From contig NZ_CP120849.1 of the NCBI RefSeq assembly GCF_029581355.1, positions 1,334,501 to 1,398,500 of the forward strand: 64,000 bases of DNA, read 5' to 3'. The position numbers and the translations under genes are program-made. Under the pieces are notes generated by a model, which saw nothing but the letters and a program-made list of their open reading frames with translations, ran no database searches and was not told the origin of the DNA. This document shows, piece after piece, positions 26,422-36,136 of the stretch; position 1 is the first letter of the stretch; each line of letters opens with the position of its first letter. The stretch comes from Parabacteroides chongii. Lineage in GTDB: Bacteria; Bacteroidota; Bacteroidia; Bacteroidales; Tannerellaceae.

Positions 26422-27564
26422 TCAGTAACTCCATTTATCATGCCATTCTATAATCGGTTGATCGCCCTCGAAACGGATAGGCAGCCAGATATAACGACCA
26501 TCTATTGCATTGTCGGGAGTCCAGCGGTCACCCATATAAATGAATTGTCCCGGTTTACCGGGAGTCGGTAAAACATAGGTGCTTTGGGAATGGAAGGAGA
26601 GATCGGCATCAGCCCCTACAAACGGATTTTGCAGTTCTTCCCAGGGTCCCCAGATAGAAGATGCCACAGCCGAGCGTCCGGCATTCGGAGCCCATCCTGT
26701 ACAACCGGACATGATCAGATAGTATTTCCCGTTACGTTTGAACATAGCCGGTGCTTCCATAAAACGACCCGGAAAGAAACGGGCATAGGTTCCGGAATAA
26801 TTCGTATAGTCATCTGTCAACTGAGAAATATGTAAAGTACTGTTCTCTTCAGAAGAATAGATATGGTACGCTTTACCATCGTCATCTACAAAAAGATTCA
26901 TATCACGCGCCATCTGTCCGCCTTCCATATCACGTCCGAGCAGATTCAGACTGTCCGGATGAGCAGGTAAACTACCACCGGTGAACTGGCTTCTATCCGA
27001 TTCAGGAACGCCCTGTTTATGAATCTCCTGTACATTGATCGGCCAATGACCCGCATTAGGACGTACGGCACGAAGAAATTGATAAGGACCTGTCACCTTA
27101 TCACTTACAGCAATACCGCTAAGTGCACCGGAGTATCCCGCCCCTTTCGGTTCCAGGTGAAACCACATTACATAATTGTTATTCTTCTTGTTATAGATCA
27201 CTTTCGGACGTTCCAGGATACACCCCTCTGCAATGCTATGCGAAGGATCGTCTTTCACAACAGATAAAGCAACACCTTCGTCTTTCCAGTTATACAGGTC
27301 TTTGGAAGAATAACAATGAACACCGACCAGGGCATTATTACCGGCGGTTCCTTCCGTCTTATGTTCGCCAAACCAGTAATAAGTATCTCCGGCATAAAGG
27401 ATACCTCCTCCATGAGCGTTAATATGCACACCTTGATTATCCGGCCATAGTTCTCCCGGAGTAAAAACTCCTCCTGACTGCTCCGTACCTGTTTTACTTT
27501 TACAACTCACAAAAGTAAAAGCAAACAACAATGCACATATCTGTATAAACCGAACTTTCTTCAT
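26422..27564 (-). CDS. GH43-family five-bladed propeller glycosidase
   Basis: Exported glycosidase of the GH43 type, likely an exo-acting galactosidase, arabinofuranosidase or xylosidase. The lipobox FTFVSC indicates a lipoprotein. Propeller motifs include HINAHGGGILYAGDTYYWFG, ILERPKVIYN, MARDMNLFVDDDGKAYHIYS and FMEAPAMFKRNGKYYL. The Glu of MEAP suits the general acid. The usual base Asp position reads H-G-G-G-I, as in GH43 subfamilies such as 24, which contains exo-beta-1,3-galactanases. The ATG at 27564 was chosen because it begins 4 bases after the preceding gene's stop and gives a normal lipoprotein signal; the longer reading from 27648 overlaps that gene. It is the last gene of PUL3. 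Substrate not determined. Confidence 0.8.
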   Translation of the reverse strand: MKKVRFIQICALLFAFTFVSCKSKTGTEQSGGVFTPGELWPDNQGVHINAHGGGILYAGDTYYWFGEHKTEGTAGNNALVGVHCYSSKDLYNWKDEGVALSVVKDDPSHSIAEGCILERPKVIYNKKNNNYVMWFHLEPKGAGYSGALSGIAVSDKVTGPYQFLRAVRPNAGHWPINVQEIHKQGVPESDRSQFTGGSLPAHPDSLNLLGRDMEGGQMARDMNLFVDDDGKAYHIYSSEENSTLHISQLTDDYTNYSGTYARFFPGRFMEAPAMFKRNGKYYLIMSGCTGWAPNAGRSAVASSIWGPWEELQNPFVGADADLSFHSQSTYVLPTPGKPGQFIYMGDRWTPDNAIDGRYIWLPIRFEGDQPIIEWHDKWSY

Positions 27565-27568
27565 ACGG

Positions 27569-28453
27569 CTATACATCACAGATACGAATACATTTTTCAA
27601 GAGAAGCAATCTTATCCTCCTGGCGAGGCACAAATTCCTGACCGACAAATCCTTTATAGCCGGTTTCCACTATCGCTTTCATGATAGCCGGATAATAAAG
27701 TTCCTGTGTCTCATCGATCTCTGCACGTCCGGGGTTTCCTCCGGTATGGATATGGGAGAAATATTCGTGGTACTTCTGAATATTTTCAATGATATTGCCT
27801 TCCATAATCTGCATATGATAGATATCATACAGAAGTTTAAAGTTAGGAGAACCGATACGGCGGCACAGTTCCACCCCCCAAATAGTATGATCGCACTGAT
27901 AGTCCTTATGTCCTACGCTATTCAGCAGCTCCATTGTCAGGACGACATTATGTTTCTCTGCCAACGGCATCAAGCGTTTCAATCCTTTCTCACAGTTTTC
28001 CCATCCCTGAAGATCTGTCAGTCCGTTCCGTTTGCCGGAGAAACAGATCAGATTAGTCAATCCCGCCTCAGCGACCATAGGAATAACCTGCTCGTAGCTG
28101 GCTACCAGTTCATCATGCAACTTGGGATCATTGAACCCGCGGTCGATACCCAGTCCGGCCCCCTGGCACATAGCCACAGTCAACCCGTGTTTTTGTACGA
28201 CCGGCCAGTCCTTCGGATCAAGTAGTTCGATCGATTCAATCCCTATATTCTTGCATATTCCGCAAAACTCATCCAACGGATAGCTGCCGAAGCACCATTT
28301 ACTAACGGAATGGCGGATATTACCTTTCAATGGTTCCTTTGTTTCTACTTTCTTCTTTTTCGCAGGATTGGCGGCATCCAGTCCGGATACGGCTAATGCA
28401 GCACCACCTACCAACGCGGTCTTAATGGCTGTTCTTCTTGAGATGTTTTCCAT
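27569..28453 (-). CDS. TIM-barrel sugar isomerase/epimerase, exported
   Basis: Xylose-isomerase-like TIM-barrel protein of the sugar phosphate isomerase/epimerase or hydroxypyruvate-isomerase group. The N-terminus SRRTAIKTALVGGAALAVSG looks like a twin-arginine signal, so it may fold in the cytoplasm and be exported with its metal. Candidate metal ligands lie in LTMELLNSVG (Glu), LLYDIYHMQ (Asp/His), SHIHTGGNPGRAEIDE (His) and GFVGQEFVP (Glu). The 294-residue length is normal. It follows the esterase gene by 51 bases and precedes the GH43 by 4. An action on a free sugar released in the periplasm is plausible but unproven. Confidence 0.82.
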   Translation of the reverse strand: MENISRRTAIKTALVGGAALAVSGLDAANPAKKKKVETKEPLKGNIRHSVSKWCFGSYPLDEFCGICKNIGIESIELLDPKDWPVVQKHGLTVAMCQGAGLGIDRGFNDPKLHDELVASYEQVIPMVAEAGLTNLICFSGKRNGLTDLQGWENCEKGLKRLMPLAEKHNVVLTMELLNSVGHKDYQCDHTIWGVELCRRIGSPNFKLLYDIYHMQIMEGNIIENIQKYHEYFSHIHTGGNPGRAEIDETQELYYPAIMKAIVETGYKGFVGQEFVPRQEDKIASLEKCIRICDV

Positions 28454-28504
28454 GTTATTCAGAATTGATAATTAATTTAGATGGTACAAATATAAGAAAA
28501 GAAT

Positions 28505-29734
28505 CTATTTCAGCACCTTATCGATCCACGGTAACACCCATTCTTCTTTAAAATAATGATTCTTCGGATCGACATTGACCAGATCGAAATAGGTATCCCG
28601 ATCGATACCCTCCGGAACTTCTTCTATTTGCTTCCGGTCTTTCGGATCGGCAAACTTCTTATAATGATAGAACGTGAAGTTATCCGGTTTACCTGCTATC
28701 CGATAGGCTTTACCGATCAGGTCGAAATCGCGGTCGAGGCCACCTTCCGTACAAATAACCGGACGGGGAGCCAAAGCCGCAACCAAATCGGGAAAGTCAA
28801 ATTGCGTCAGAAAGCCAGGTATCAAATGCTCAATAGAATTCGGGAAAGGACGTGACCCTTTCGGATCCGGTTTCGTCATAACCAAAATCCTTTCGAGCGT
28901 ACGACACAGGAAATCATTATAAACAAATGCATAGATGGACGGATCCAAAGCACCCAATACCATTAACGGTTCGGTCCCCAAAGAGAAACCGCTGACGATG
29001 ATCCGCTCTTTATTCACAAAATCCTGTTCTTTCATCCAGTTCAGGACATTCCAATCCTGATAAGCGGTAAGTCCCAGATAACTCCATCCCATTTCCAGTA
29101 AAATACGGGATGTATTCAAATAATCAAAATAGCCGTTGTCTGAAAGCTCGGCGCAGGAGGTATTATCCACTGCAACAGCCACCAATCCTTTCTTCACATA
29201 ATGTAAAGCCATAGCCCCCTTCTTTACAGGCTCGACAGGGAGTGAAGTCAATTCATAATCCCCTTCGGTTTCACCCGCCAGCCCTTCTTTGCTACCTCCA
29301 AATCCGGGTATGCAAAGCACAGCCGGAGCTTTATGACCGGCATCGACACCATCCGGAATCAAGACAAGATAAGGAACGACACTGCCCGGCAACGGATAGG
29401 ACTCCCATTTCTCAATCCGATAGCCATCCCGCTGAACCGTTTTGATACAAACCGGAGCCGGTACATCCGACTGTTCCGGAAAATGCATCAACTCTTTCAT
29501 TGCTGTACGCAGACCGGATTGCCATTCCTTAAACTCAGCAGGTGTAAAGGACGGATCAAAGGCATAAGCCGGTTTCATTTGCTTCAACATATACTGAACA
29601 GAACCTCTCGAACTCAGGAAACGTCCGTCCTTACGACCGGTAGTTATTCCTGAAAGAGCATCCGGATTGGAAGTTTGTCCCACTACCGGCAAAACCAGTA
29701 GCAGAGTAAATAAAGTAGTAATTATTTTGTACAT
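28505..29734 (-). CDS. Secreted alpha/beta-hydrolase, acetyl-esterase-like
   Basis: Exported serine hydrolase that may remove acetyl or other acyl groups from a glycan. The signal peptide ends near residue 20 (LPVVGQ). The fold shows an oxyanion loop in CIPGFGGSKEG (141-151) and the nucleophile elbow GFSLG with Ser251. Asp and His candidates occur after RPVICTEGGLDRDFD and in NFTFYHYKKF or DPKNHYF. The 409 residues suit the dienelactone-hydrolase and Abhydrolase_7 group found in PULs. The gene follows a 23-bp palindrome array. Carbohydrate esterase activity is inferred from context; a peptidase or lactonase remains possible. Confidence 0.8.
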   Translation of the reverse strand: MYKIITTLFTLLLVLPVVGQTSNPDALSGITTGRKDGRFLSSRGSVQYMLKQMKPAYAFDPSFTPAEFKEWQSGLRTAMKELMHFPEQSDVPAPVCIKTVQRDGYRIEKWESYPLPGSVVPYLVLIPDGVDAGHKAPAVLCIPGFGGSKEGLAGETEGDYELTSLPVEPVKKGAMALHYVKKGLVAVAVDNTSCAELSDNGYFDYLNTSRILLEMGWSYLGLTAYQDWNVLNWMKEQDFVNKERIIVSGFSLGTEPLMVLGALDPSIYAFVYNDFLCRTLERILVMTKPDPKGSRPFPNSIEHLIPGFLTQFDFPDLVAALAPRPVICTEGGLDRDFDLIGKAYRIAGKPDNFTFYHYKKFADPKDRKQIEEVPEGIDRDTYFDLVNVDPKNHYFKEEWVLPWIDKVLK

Positions 29735-29756
29735 GATATTATTCAGTTTAGTCTTT

Positions 29757-29871
29757 TATATGATTACCGTATGCGCTCGTATACGATGACCGTATCCCCC
29801 CACATACGACGGCCATATACGGGAGCATACGATGGTCGTATACGAGAACATACGACCATCGTATAAAGATT
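29757..29871. repeat. Five-copy palindrome array with 23-bp period (ATACGA...TCGTAT)
   Basis: Five units start at 29757, 29780, 29803, 29826 and 29849. Each contains a palindrome of the form ATACGAnnnTCGTAT; the copies ATACGATGGTCGTAT and ATACGACCATCGTAT are perfect, and the rest have one or a few changes. The array fills almost the whole gap between the DUF5107 and esterase genes. Confidence 0.9.
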
Positions 29872-32800
29872 ATTGTACAGTTGAAAACAGACGAACGATC
29901 AGACCAAAATTAGAATCACGGAAAGATGCCTCCCAGGGCGTCGTATCCGTTTGGTCATTTCGCGACTGAAGCATTCCCGCAGCCTTTTCTTTTTCTCCCC
30001 GATAAATAGCCGTACACCATTGTGCTACACGATTTTCAGGGAAATCCGTACTCCAGGCAGCTACCATACGATCTGCTTCCTGTACTTTCCCCGACTCACG
30101 CAGAGCCAATGCACTTAGCAGGTTACCGGAACCAAAATGAGAACGGGATGTTTTATATCCGGCTACGGCAGATAATAAAGCGGATGCTTTCCGGCTATCT
30201 CCCTGTCCTGCCGCTGCTTTCGCTTCCAGATAATCCTCCAGACGGCTGTCGATCATATCGTCATAAGGTTTTCCGACACCCAGATTCTCCGGCCACTCTT
30301 TAGAGGCTTCCACGCTCTTCATCACCTGTTTATAATTCTTATGACCCAGTTGTTCCATCGCCCGGTACAAATTTGCCTCACGGTAAACAGCGCGTCCCGC
30401 ATACGAACCTTCATTCGGAAGAACCTGCATCCGGCTCAACAGAGAGATACAGGGTTGATACTGGCCTGTCTCACACAAAGCCTTCGCATATTTCAGACCG
30501 ATATAATAGTTCGACGAATACTTCTTCGTATACTTCTTTCCCGTCTCAACAGCTTTCTGCCACTGGTTATTGGCGACATAGTGGTTGATCAAAGCAAATC
30601 CTGTACGCCATGACATCTCTATCTGCTCTGCTTTCAACAGGTCAGCCAACCGGGATTCGCCCTCTTTTAAAGAGGCACGGCTTAAATAGAATGGTGCATA
30701 GTCGGCTTCACCACAATTCTCCAACAGCTCCAACGCCTTTGCCTTATCCTGGTTAGCCCACCGGATCAAAGCTTCATAATAATCGATCTTCCAATCCGGC
30801 TGTACCCTCTTCGCCCATTCCAACGCTTTCAAAGAAGAAGGACGGAAAGGAAATACCATTGCCGGGGAGAGAGCTCCGGCGCGTTGCAACATTCCGCGGC
30901 TTTCATCATCGTTACCAGCCTGATGAAATAAATACGCCTGTTTGTAAAGAGCAATCGGATAGTTACCTGCGCACGACAGGAGAGACAATGCTTCTTCTGT
31001 GCAACCGACCGATTCATACCATTCAGCCAGCTCCATATAGGTTTCAAAAGGCAGCTCGTTGCGAATCAACGACTGAAGATCATCGATAGGATGACCGGAG
31101 CCTTCACCCTGGTAGAGCTGTTCAAAACGTGCCGCATGATACAGCGGAAGGTCTTCCAACAACGGATCGATAAGCGCTTTGGCTTTCTCCGGCTGGTTCG
31201 TCTTACGATAAACCACCATTAAAACATGGTCAGCACTCAGATTCATTTGATTGAACTCTTTACTTCTCAAGGCATAATGTTCAGCCTTTGCCCAGTTCCT
31301 ATCCATCAGGTACATTTCAGCTAATTTCTCATAGGCTGCACTACGGACTCCCGGAGAATAGGAAGCTACAGAAAAGCCGTCTTTGGCATCCGTATGATTT
31401 TCCAATGCCATGTTGCATAATCCATACAGATAGTTGACATCTCCATCGTACGTGTTAATGCTTAACGCCGTTTTACAACGAGCAAGCGCTTCGTCATAAC
31501 GTCCCTGGCGATAATAGAGAGAAGCTAGATCAGTCAGTGCAGGCACGAAATAAGGATCTTTTTCGAGGGAAGCCAGTAAAAACTTTTCTGCCTTGTCGAG
31601 TACTTTCTGATTCATCCATTGCTCTCCCTGCGTATAAAGACCATATACCGAGTTCCAGTCAAAATCGGCAGGCAGTTGTTTCGGGCGATTGGTGATGTTA
31701 TCCGAAGGTACTTCCGAATACACCAGCAAGTCCTCGCCTACCACGACTTTCAGCCGACCGGCGGCAACAGCCTTATTCAATGGGATAGAATCTTTCCAGG
31801 TTTCCAGTACACCGCAGTTCAACGGGATGGAGTTTACTTCCTTTTCTCCTTCATAGAGCTTTATGCTTGTAGATAATTTCTGCAAAGGAGAGAAATACAA
31901 CTTCAGAAAGCCGTCTTCCCTCAACACGTTAAGCGCTCCGACACGGCTTGCCTTTGAGACTCCTTTGATTCCTTTTACCGGAAACCAGTACTCAGTCCAC
32001 CTGTCGGTCGCCTGCGGACCGAATGCCGTATGTTTATAAGGAGTTAAGCTACTATTGGAAGCCGGCTGGTTATACATGCGACCTGATTGCAGTTCGATAT
32101 ATTGCCCGTCCGTATCCGTCAACAAATCTTCCCAAATACCTCCCTCGCGGGAAAGCCCCCAAAGGAAAATCTTCATTCCCAGCTTCTCGTCATAATCAGC
32201 ATGATGGATGGAGCCGAAATCGTTGTCATGCCAGTAAGCACCGTAGAAATCGTTATACTTCCCTACGATATGATACGATTTGGAATTACCGAAGTCGTTC
32301 TTTTCATACCAGGAGATATCCCGGCCCTGTTCATCCAAAGGAAACGAATGGAGTTCGCCTCCGTGTCCGATATAATTGGTTCCAGGATAGCAGAACTCGG
32401 CATTCCCCGCTGCCGGATAGCCGGCATTCATCCACTGATAGTAAGGCTGGTCAATGGATGAACTGTTATGCCAGGTCGTTGTCGTCGTAAAGTAAGCCTT
32501 ATCTTTCGGAAGATTCACCTCCACAGTCCACAGTGTCCGGGTAACCAGTTCATAGGAAGAGACATAACAACTCACGCTTCCGTCCGGTTTCTGCCGGGTC
32601 ACATAGTCGACCGGCGTACTGGAAGTCGGTGCATGACCGATGATACCGAAGTTGAACTCGATACCGCCTGATGTCCACGGACCACGCATCGCAATATCAC
32701 GGAATTTCACGACATGGTTGTTGTAGATAAACTCCTTACCGGTCGTTTTATCTACGGCTCCCCATATTTTTCCACCTATCTCGGGGAACAGGGTCAGTTT

Positions 32801-33031
32801 GATATAATCATTTTCAAGAGAGACTACTTTCCATTGCTTGTCGGTTCCTTTAGCAGAAAAACCATCAAAACGGAAATAAGGATAGAATAGATCGGAGGGA
32901 TCAGCCACCGGATCAGGATCAGAGAAAGGATAGGTTTTAACTGTCTCTACTGTCTCGGTTACAGTCGCTTGCTGTGCAAACAAGGGTTGCAACAAAGAGG
33001 TTGCACAAAGAAGGATGAGCATCTTTTTCAT
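29870..33031 (-). CDS. DUF5107 and TPR-repeat protein
   Basis: Large exported protein of 1053 residues with no assigned reaction. A signal peptide (ending PLFAQ) is followed by a beta-rich region (about 40-330) with WKVVSLENDYIKLTLFPEIG, GGKIWGAVDKTTGKEF, RGPWTSGGIEFNFG and PYYQWMNAGYPAAG. That pattern matches DUF5107 and resembles galactose-mutarotase-like folds that bind sugars. From about residue 455 to the end there are many TPR repeats, for example AEKFLLASLEKDPYFVPALT and YDEALARCKTALSINT. Such proteins occur within PULs next to hydrolases. A glycan-binding or glycosidase role is possible, but no catalytic pair is evident to me. It sits 102 bases after the DUF6067-type gene. Confidence 0.78.
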   Translation of the reverse strand: MKKMLILLCATSLLQPLFAQQATVTETVETVKTYPFSDPDPVADPSDLFYPYFRFDGFSAKGTDKQWKVVSLENDYIKLTLFPEIGGKIWGAVDKTTGKEFIYNNHVVKFRDIAMRGPWTSGGIEFNFGIIGHAPTSSTPVDYVTRQKPDGSVSCYVSSYELVTRTLWTVEVNLPKDKAYFTTTTTWHNSSSIDQPYYQWMNAGYPAAGNAEFCYPGTNYIGHGGELHSFPLDEQGRDISWYEKNDFGNSKSYHIVGKYNDFYGAYWHDNDFGSIHHADYDEKLGMKIFLWGLSREGGIWEDLLTDTDGQYIELQSGRMYNQPASNSSLTPYKHTAFGPQATDRWTEYWFPVKGIKGVSKASRVGALNVLREDGFLKLYFSPLQKLSTSIKLYEGEKEVNSIPLNCGVLETWKDSIPLNKAVAAGRLKVVVGEDLLVYSEVPSDNITNRPKQLPADFDWNSVYGLYTQGEQWMNQKVLDKAEKFLLASLEKDPYFVPALTDLASLYYRQGRYDEALARCKTALSINTYDGDVNYLYGLCNMALENHTDAKDGFSVASYSPGVRSAAYEKLAEMYLMDRNWAKAEHYALRSKEFNQMNLSADHVLMVVYRKTNQPEKAKALIDPLLEDLPLYHAARFEQLYQGEGSGHPIDDLQSLIRNELPFETYMELAEWYESVGCTEEALSLLSCAGNYPIALYKQAYLFHQAGNDDESRGMLQRAGALSPAMVFPFRPSSLKALEWAKRVQPDWKIDYYEALIRWANQDKAKALELLENCGEADYAPFYLSRASLKEGESRLADLLKAEQIEMSWRTGFALINHYVANNQWQKAVETGKKYTKKYSSNYYIGLKYAKALCETGQYQPCISLLSRMQVLPNEGSYAGRAVYREANLYRAMEQLGHKNYKQVMKSVEASKEWPENLGVGKPYDDMIDSRLEDYLEAKAAAGQGDSRKASALLSAVAGYKTSRSHFGSGNLLSALALRESGKVQEADRMVAAWSTDFPENRVAQWCTAIYRGEKEKAAGMLQSRNDQTDTTPWEASFRDSNFGLIVRLFSTVQ

Positions 33032-33057
33032 GGTAATTCATTTATATGGACAATAAT

Positions 33058-33088
33058 GTATATAAGGAGTTTAATCCTCCTTATATAC
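33058..33088. repeat. Perfect 12-bp hairpin between two PUL3 genes
   Basis: GTATATAAGGAG (33058-33069) pairs with CTCCTTATATAC (33077-33088) around a 7-base loop. It lies between the DUF6067-type and DUF5107 genes. No T-run follows on the minus strand, so an RNA-stability or processing role is as likely as termination. Confidence 0.65.
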
Positions 33089-33133
33089 GATTAAAGAGTA
33101 CATTCCCGGTAAATTATACTATATCGGAAGAGG

Positions 33134-36118
33134 TTATTTTGCAATAATTAACAAGCCCTTCCCTTTCGGAACAACAATCTCATCGCCGGGTTTCCAGGTT
33201 ACTTCCTGTTGGAAATTCTCGATAGCCGGGGCATGCAATGTCACTTTCGAAGGATCGAGACCCAGTTTAGCCCAGTCGATGGAAAGCTTCACTTTGGCAT
33301 CCGTATCTTCCCAGGTAGCCAATGAGATCAGTGCCTTATCACCCATGTGACTGTAAACGGTCGCCAACGTCTTTTCGCTGCCCGTCTTCACCGGATTGTC
33401 TTTCACCCAGTAACCGATCATTTCACTATTCTGCATACCGAAAGAATCCCACAGTTTCCACAGCGGTCCGTTATCCACACGAGGACTACGTCCTGTCATG
33501 CCATACAGCATGCCACGCCACGGATTACCGCCTCCTTCCAGCATCTCGCCCATCAAACCATAAGGAATACCGGAAACTTCAACCAGCCAAAACTCCGGCG
33601 GGAAATCATAATTGAAGTATTCACCGAACCACAGACGGTCGAGATAAGGGAAATGTTCCAAATACAAATTGGCACTATTGGCAAAACCGTCTTTCGGGTT
33701 ATACTGATTGGCAGAATGCAGGTCGATCATAGCACCCGGATTCGTACGGTTCATCACTTTGCGGATACGCTTCATCGTCATCCGGTCGAAAGCCAGGTCA
33801 TCGATATACAGCCCGTCGATACCGACGTTCTTCATCAGCCAGTCGAGACCTTCCAGATAATAATTATGCCAGCGGGAAACGCCACTGTTCACAATCGCCG
33901 CATCTTTCAGTCCGGGTACAAACCAGGCACCGATATAATTCTGATCCAAATGTTCCTGCAACCAGGAGAAGCCGCCGCCGGGACCTTCCGAGAATATCTC
34001 ATTCCCCAAACTACGCAAAGCAAACATTTCCACACAGCTGTTGGACAACTCACGAACGGTATTGTAAATTTTCACCTTCATGTCGCGGGCGTGAGCACCG
34101 TCGATGTACGCTTTCATCTCTTTGGTACGCAGGAACGGATAGTTGATGAACGGATTGATAGCATTGGCATGATGGATATTGATGACATTGGCACCTCGCT
34201 TTTGTATGCCATCCAGGAACTCATAGTTATGATGATAGCGTTCGCGCCATTGTTTATCCGTATCGATCGGACGGAACGGAGTCAACGCCAGGTTGAAATA
34301 ATAATACAGCCGGTCTCCTTTTTTCACGCTGCGCTTACCGGAATAAGCATTAATACGTGTTCCATCGGCAGCATTATGAATATCGATACCTCCATTTCCG
34401 GCATTACACCAGGATACCGGCATGTGCAACGGTTTTTGATGATAGAAATTGGTATTCAGCGGACGTTCGTATTTATTATCATACAGGCGGATCTGGATAC
34501 CGGCATTGACATCACCCACCCAAACAGCATCCTGGTTTTTCTCTACATCCCATTTCCAGCGAAGATCATTCGGACAATAACCGCCTTTCTCTCCCAAACC
34601 CATCATATAACGTCCGACACCGGATGCTAAATGTGTCCGCAACGCAACATCCTCCACAGAAGCATCTTCACGGGCGACCAATGTCACTTTATATGCTATG
34701 TTTCCATCCGATTCCATCTCTCCTTCCAGGTCCATCAGGAAACGGCTGTTCTGGTTAAGGGCTTTCCAGGCGATTGCACCTTGTTTATGTTTGGTGATTT
34801 CGAAGTTCAGGTTTTCCCATGCACCGCCATCGGCAGCCAGTTCCATAGGAGCAGCCAATACACTACGGCCATTCGTACCGATGCCCGTCATAGTCTCTTT
34901 GAAATAACTGGTAATATGTTCCGGCAAACCTAAGTCAGAGAGTTTAACCTCGCGTCCCAGGCAGCTGATCGTTTTATCCTTCATCACCAGCGGCGTATAA
35001 GGGGCAATCACCTCATCATCAAAACCGATCTGCGAGTTCAGCCAACGCAGACGGGAATGACGCCAAGGTTCATTATCTCCATGATTGGCAATTACATTTT
35101 CCGAAACATTCAGAGAGACTTGTACGGCTTTGCTTTCGGCATTGGCGGCAGAGACAGTCACTGTTCCCTGATAAGTGCCTGCAGAAAGATGCTCCGGCAA
35201 CTGGGTTCCAACCCATAATGCCTGTACCTTACCCTTATCCACAGAGCAATTCTTTTCAAAAACGGTACCGGTCACATCCGTCCCTTCCGTATTGAAACAG
35301 GTAAATGAGGAGGCCGGTATCTGCTCGCCGGTCGCTTTATTCGTAAGGGCAGAGAAATCGACATGCAGATTCTCTACATTCGAACGTGCCGCCCAGACAC
35401 CTAACTGAAAGACATAATACTCTCCCTTATCCGCCTGCCCGTTAAAGAAATCATGCCGGTTGTCGGCAATCCATTTATAAGGAATATCCGTTGTCATGCG
35501 GATGGGGAATTTGCGATCTTCCGTAAAGAGAATATATTTTTCCCCAGGACGTTCTTTTAATAAGCGGGCAGTCTCGTTCGATGTAGCGATCACTTCCATC
35601 GGATAGAAGCTGTTCAGCTCATTGATTGCCTGGAACTGTACGACTTTAGCAGCCGGAAGGGCAGGTGCTTTCTTCCCGGACAGTTTATTTTTCTTTACCC
35701 AGTCAGCCGAAGCCGTATTCTCGAAAGCAGGATAATTAACGGTCGGATAGTAAGGACTGCCGCTCATTACATTCTTCAGATAATAGATATAATATTCTCC
35801 CGGAATAGTCTGCGGCTGAAAAGCGACCTCTCCCCGCTCCCGGTCGACAGTAAAGCGGCATACATTCGTAATACGTTCACCGGTTGCAGCATCCACAACG
35901 ATCAGATTTTTTGCTTCCGGGTTCAGATCGCGGCGACGCCAGTCGATCGTTGCCAATACAGCATCGGCCGGTTTATCTACAGCGACAACCACCCGATGGT
36001 TTCCCAATGAATCGGCATTCCATGTACCCACCCCATAAAGTTCGTCTGTGGGTACAGCCTGTGCCTGCAAACTACTATAGGTAAACAGGCAAAAAAGTGT
36101 AAATAGCAATTGTTTCAT
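33134..36118 (-). CDS. DUF6067-type putative glycoside hydrolase
   Basis: Exported protein of 994 residues. A signal peptide (ending LQAQA) is followed by beta-rich N-terminal domains (about 20-340). A middle beta-sandwich covers about 400-640 (DVALRTHLASGVGRYMMGLG). A TIM-barrel-like region covers about 650-900: ANVINIHHANAINPFI, MKVKIYNTVRELSNSCVEMF, GIDGLYIDDLAFDRM and IDLHSANQY. A small C-terminal beta domain ends in KGKGLLIIAK. The carboxylates in GLYIDDLAFD are the best catalytic candidates. The family is annotated as a glycoside hydrolase domain of unknown specificity, related in plan to GH123-like proteins. It follows the sulfotransferase by 18 bases. Confidence 0.75.
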   Translation of the reverse strand: MKQLLFTLFCLFTYSSLQAQAVPTDELYGVGTWNADSLGNHRVVVAVDKPADAVLATIDWRRRDLNPEAKNLIVVDAATGERITNVCRFTVDRERGEVAFQPQTIPGEYYIYYLKNVMSGSPYYPTVNYPAFENTASADWVKKNKLSGKKAPALPAAKVVQFQAINELNSFYPMEVIATSNETARLLKERPGEKYILFTEDRKFPIRMTTDIPYKWIADNRHDFFNGQADKGEYYVFQLGVWAARSNVENLHVDFSALTNKATGEQIPASSFTCFNTEGTDVTGTVFEKNCSVDKGKVQALWVGTQLPEHLSAGTYQGTVTVSAANAESKAVQVSLNVSENVIANHGDNEPWRHSRLRWLNSQIGFDDEVIAPYTPLVMKDKTISCLGREVKLSDLGLPEHITSYFKETMTGIGTNGRSVLAAPMELAADGGAWENLNFEITKHKQGAIAWKALNQNSRFLMDLEGEMESDGNIAYKVTLVAREDASVEDVALRTHLASGVGRYMMGLGEKGGYCPNDLRWKWDVEKNQDAVWVGDVNAGIQIRLYDNKYERPLNTNFYHQKPLHMPVSWCNAGNGGIDIHNAADGTRINAYSGKRSVKKGDRLYYYFNLALTPFRPIDTDKQWRERYHHNYEFLDGIQKRGANVINIHHANAINPFINYPFLRTKEMKAYIDGAHARDMKVKIYNTVRELSNSCVEMFALRSLGNEIFSEGPGGGFSWLQEHLDQNYIGAWFVPGLKDAAIVNSGVSRWHNYYLEGLDWLMKNVGIDGLYIDDLAFDRMTMKRIRKVMNRTNPGAMIDLHSANQYNPKDGFANSANLYLEHFPYLDRLWFGEYFNYDFPPEFWLVEVSGIPYGLMGEMLEGGGNPWRGMLYGMTGRSPRVDNGPLWKLWDSFGMQNSEMIGYWVKDNPVKTGSEKTLATVYSHMGDKALISLATWEDTDAKVKLSIDWAKLGLDPSKVTLHAPAIENFQQEVTWKPGDEIVVPKGKGLLIIAK

Positions 36119-36136
36119 GTGTACTAGTATTTATCT

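Noticed and set aside
28487..28494. TATATTTG on the minus strand before the TIM-barrel isomerase gene, a possible promoter
   Set aside because: An isolated TAnnTTTG in AT-rich sequence near the esterase 3' end, with no -33 box and inside a tightly spaced operon.
33347..34630. A 427-codon forward reading frame opposite the DUF6067-type gene
   Set aside because: It is antisense to a full-length gene with signal peptide and family motifs; the translated sequence has no coherent domain, and long antisense frames are common opposite codon-biased genes.
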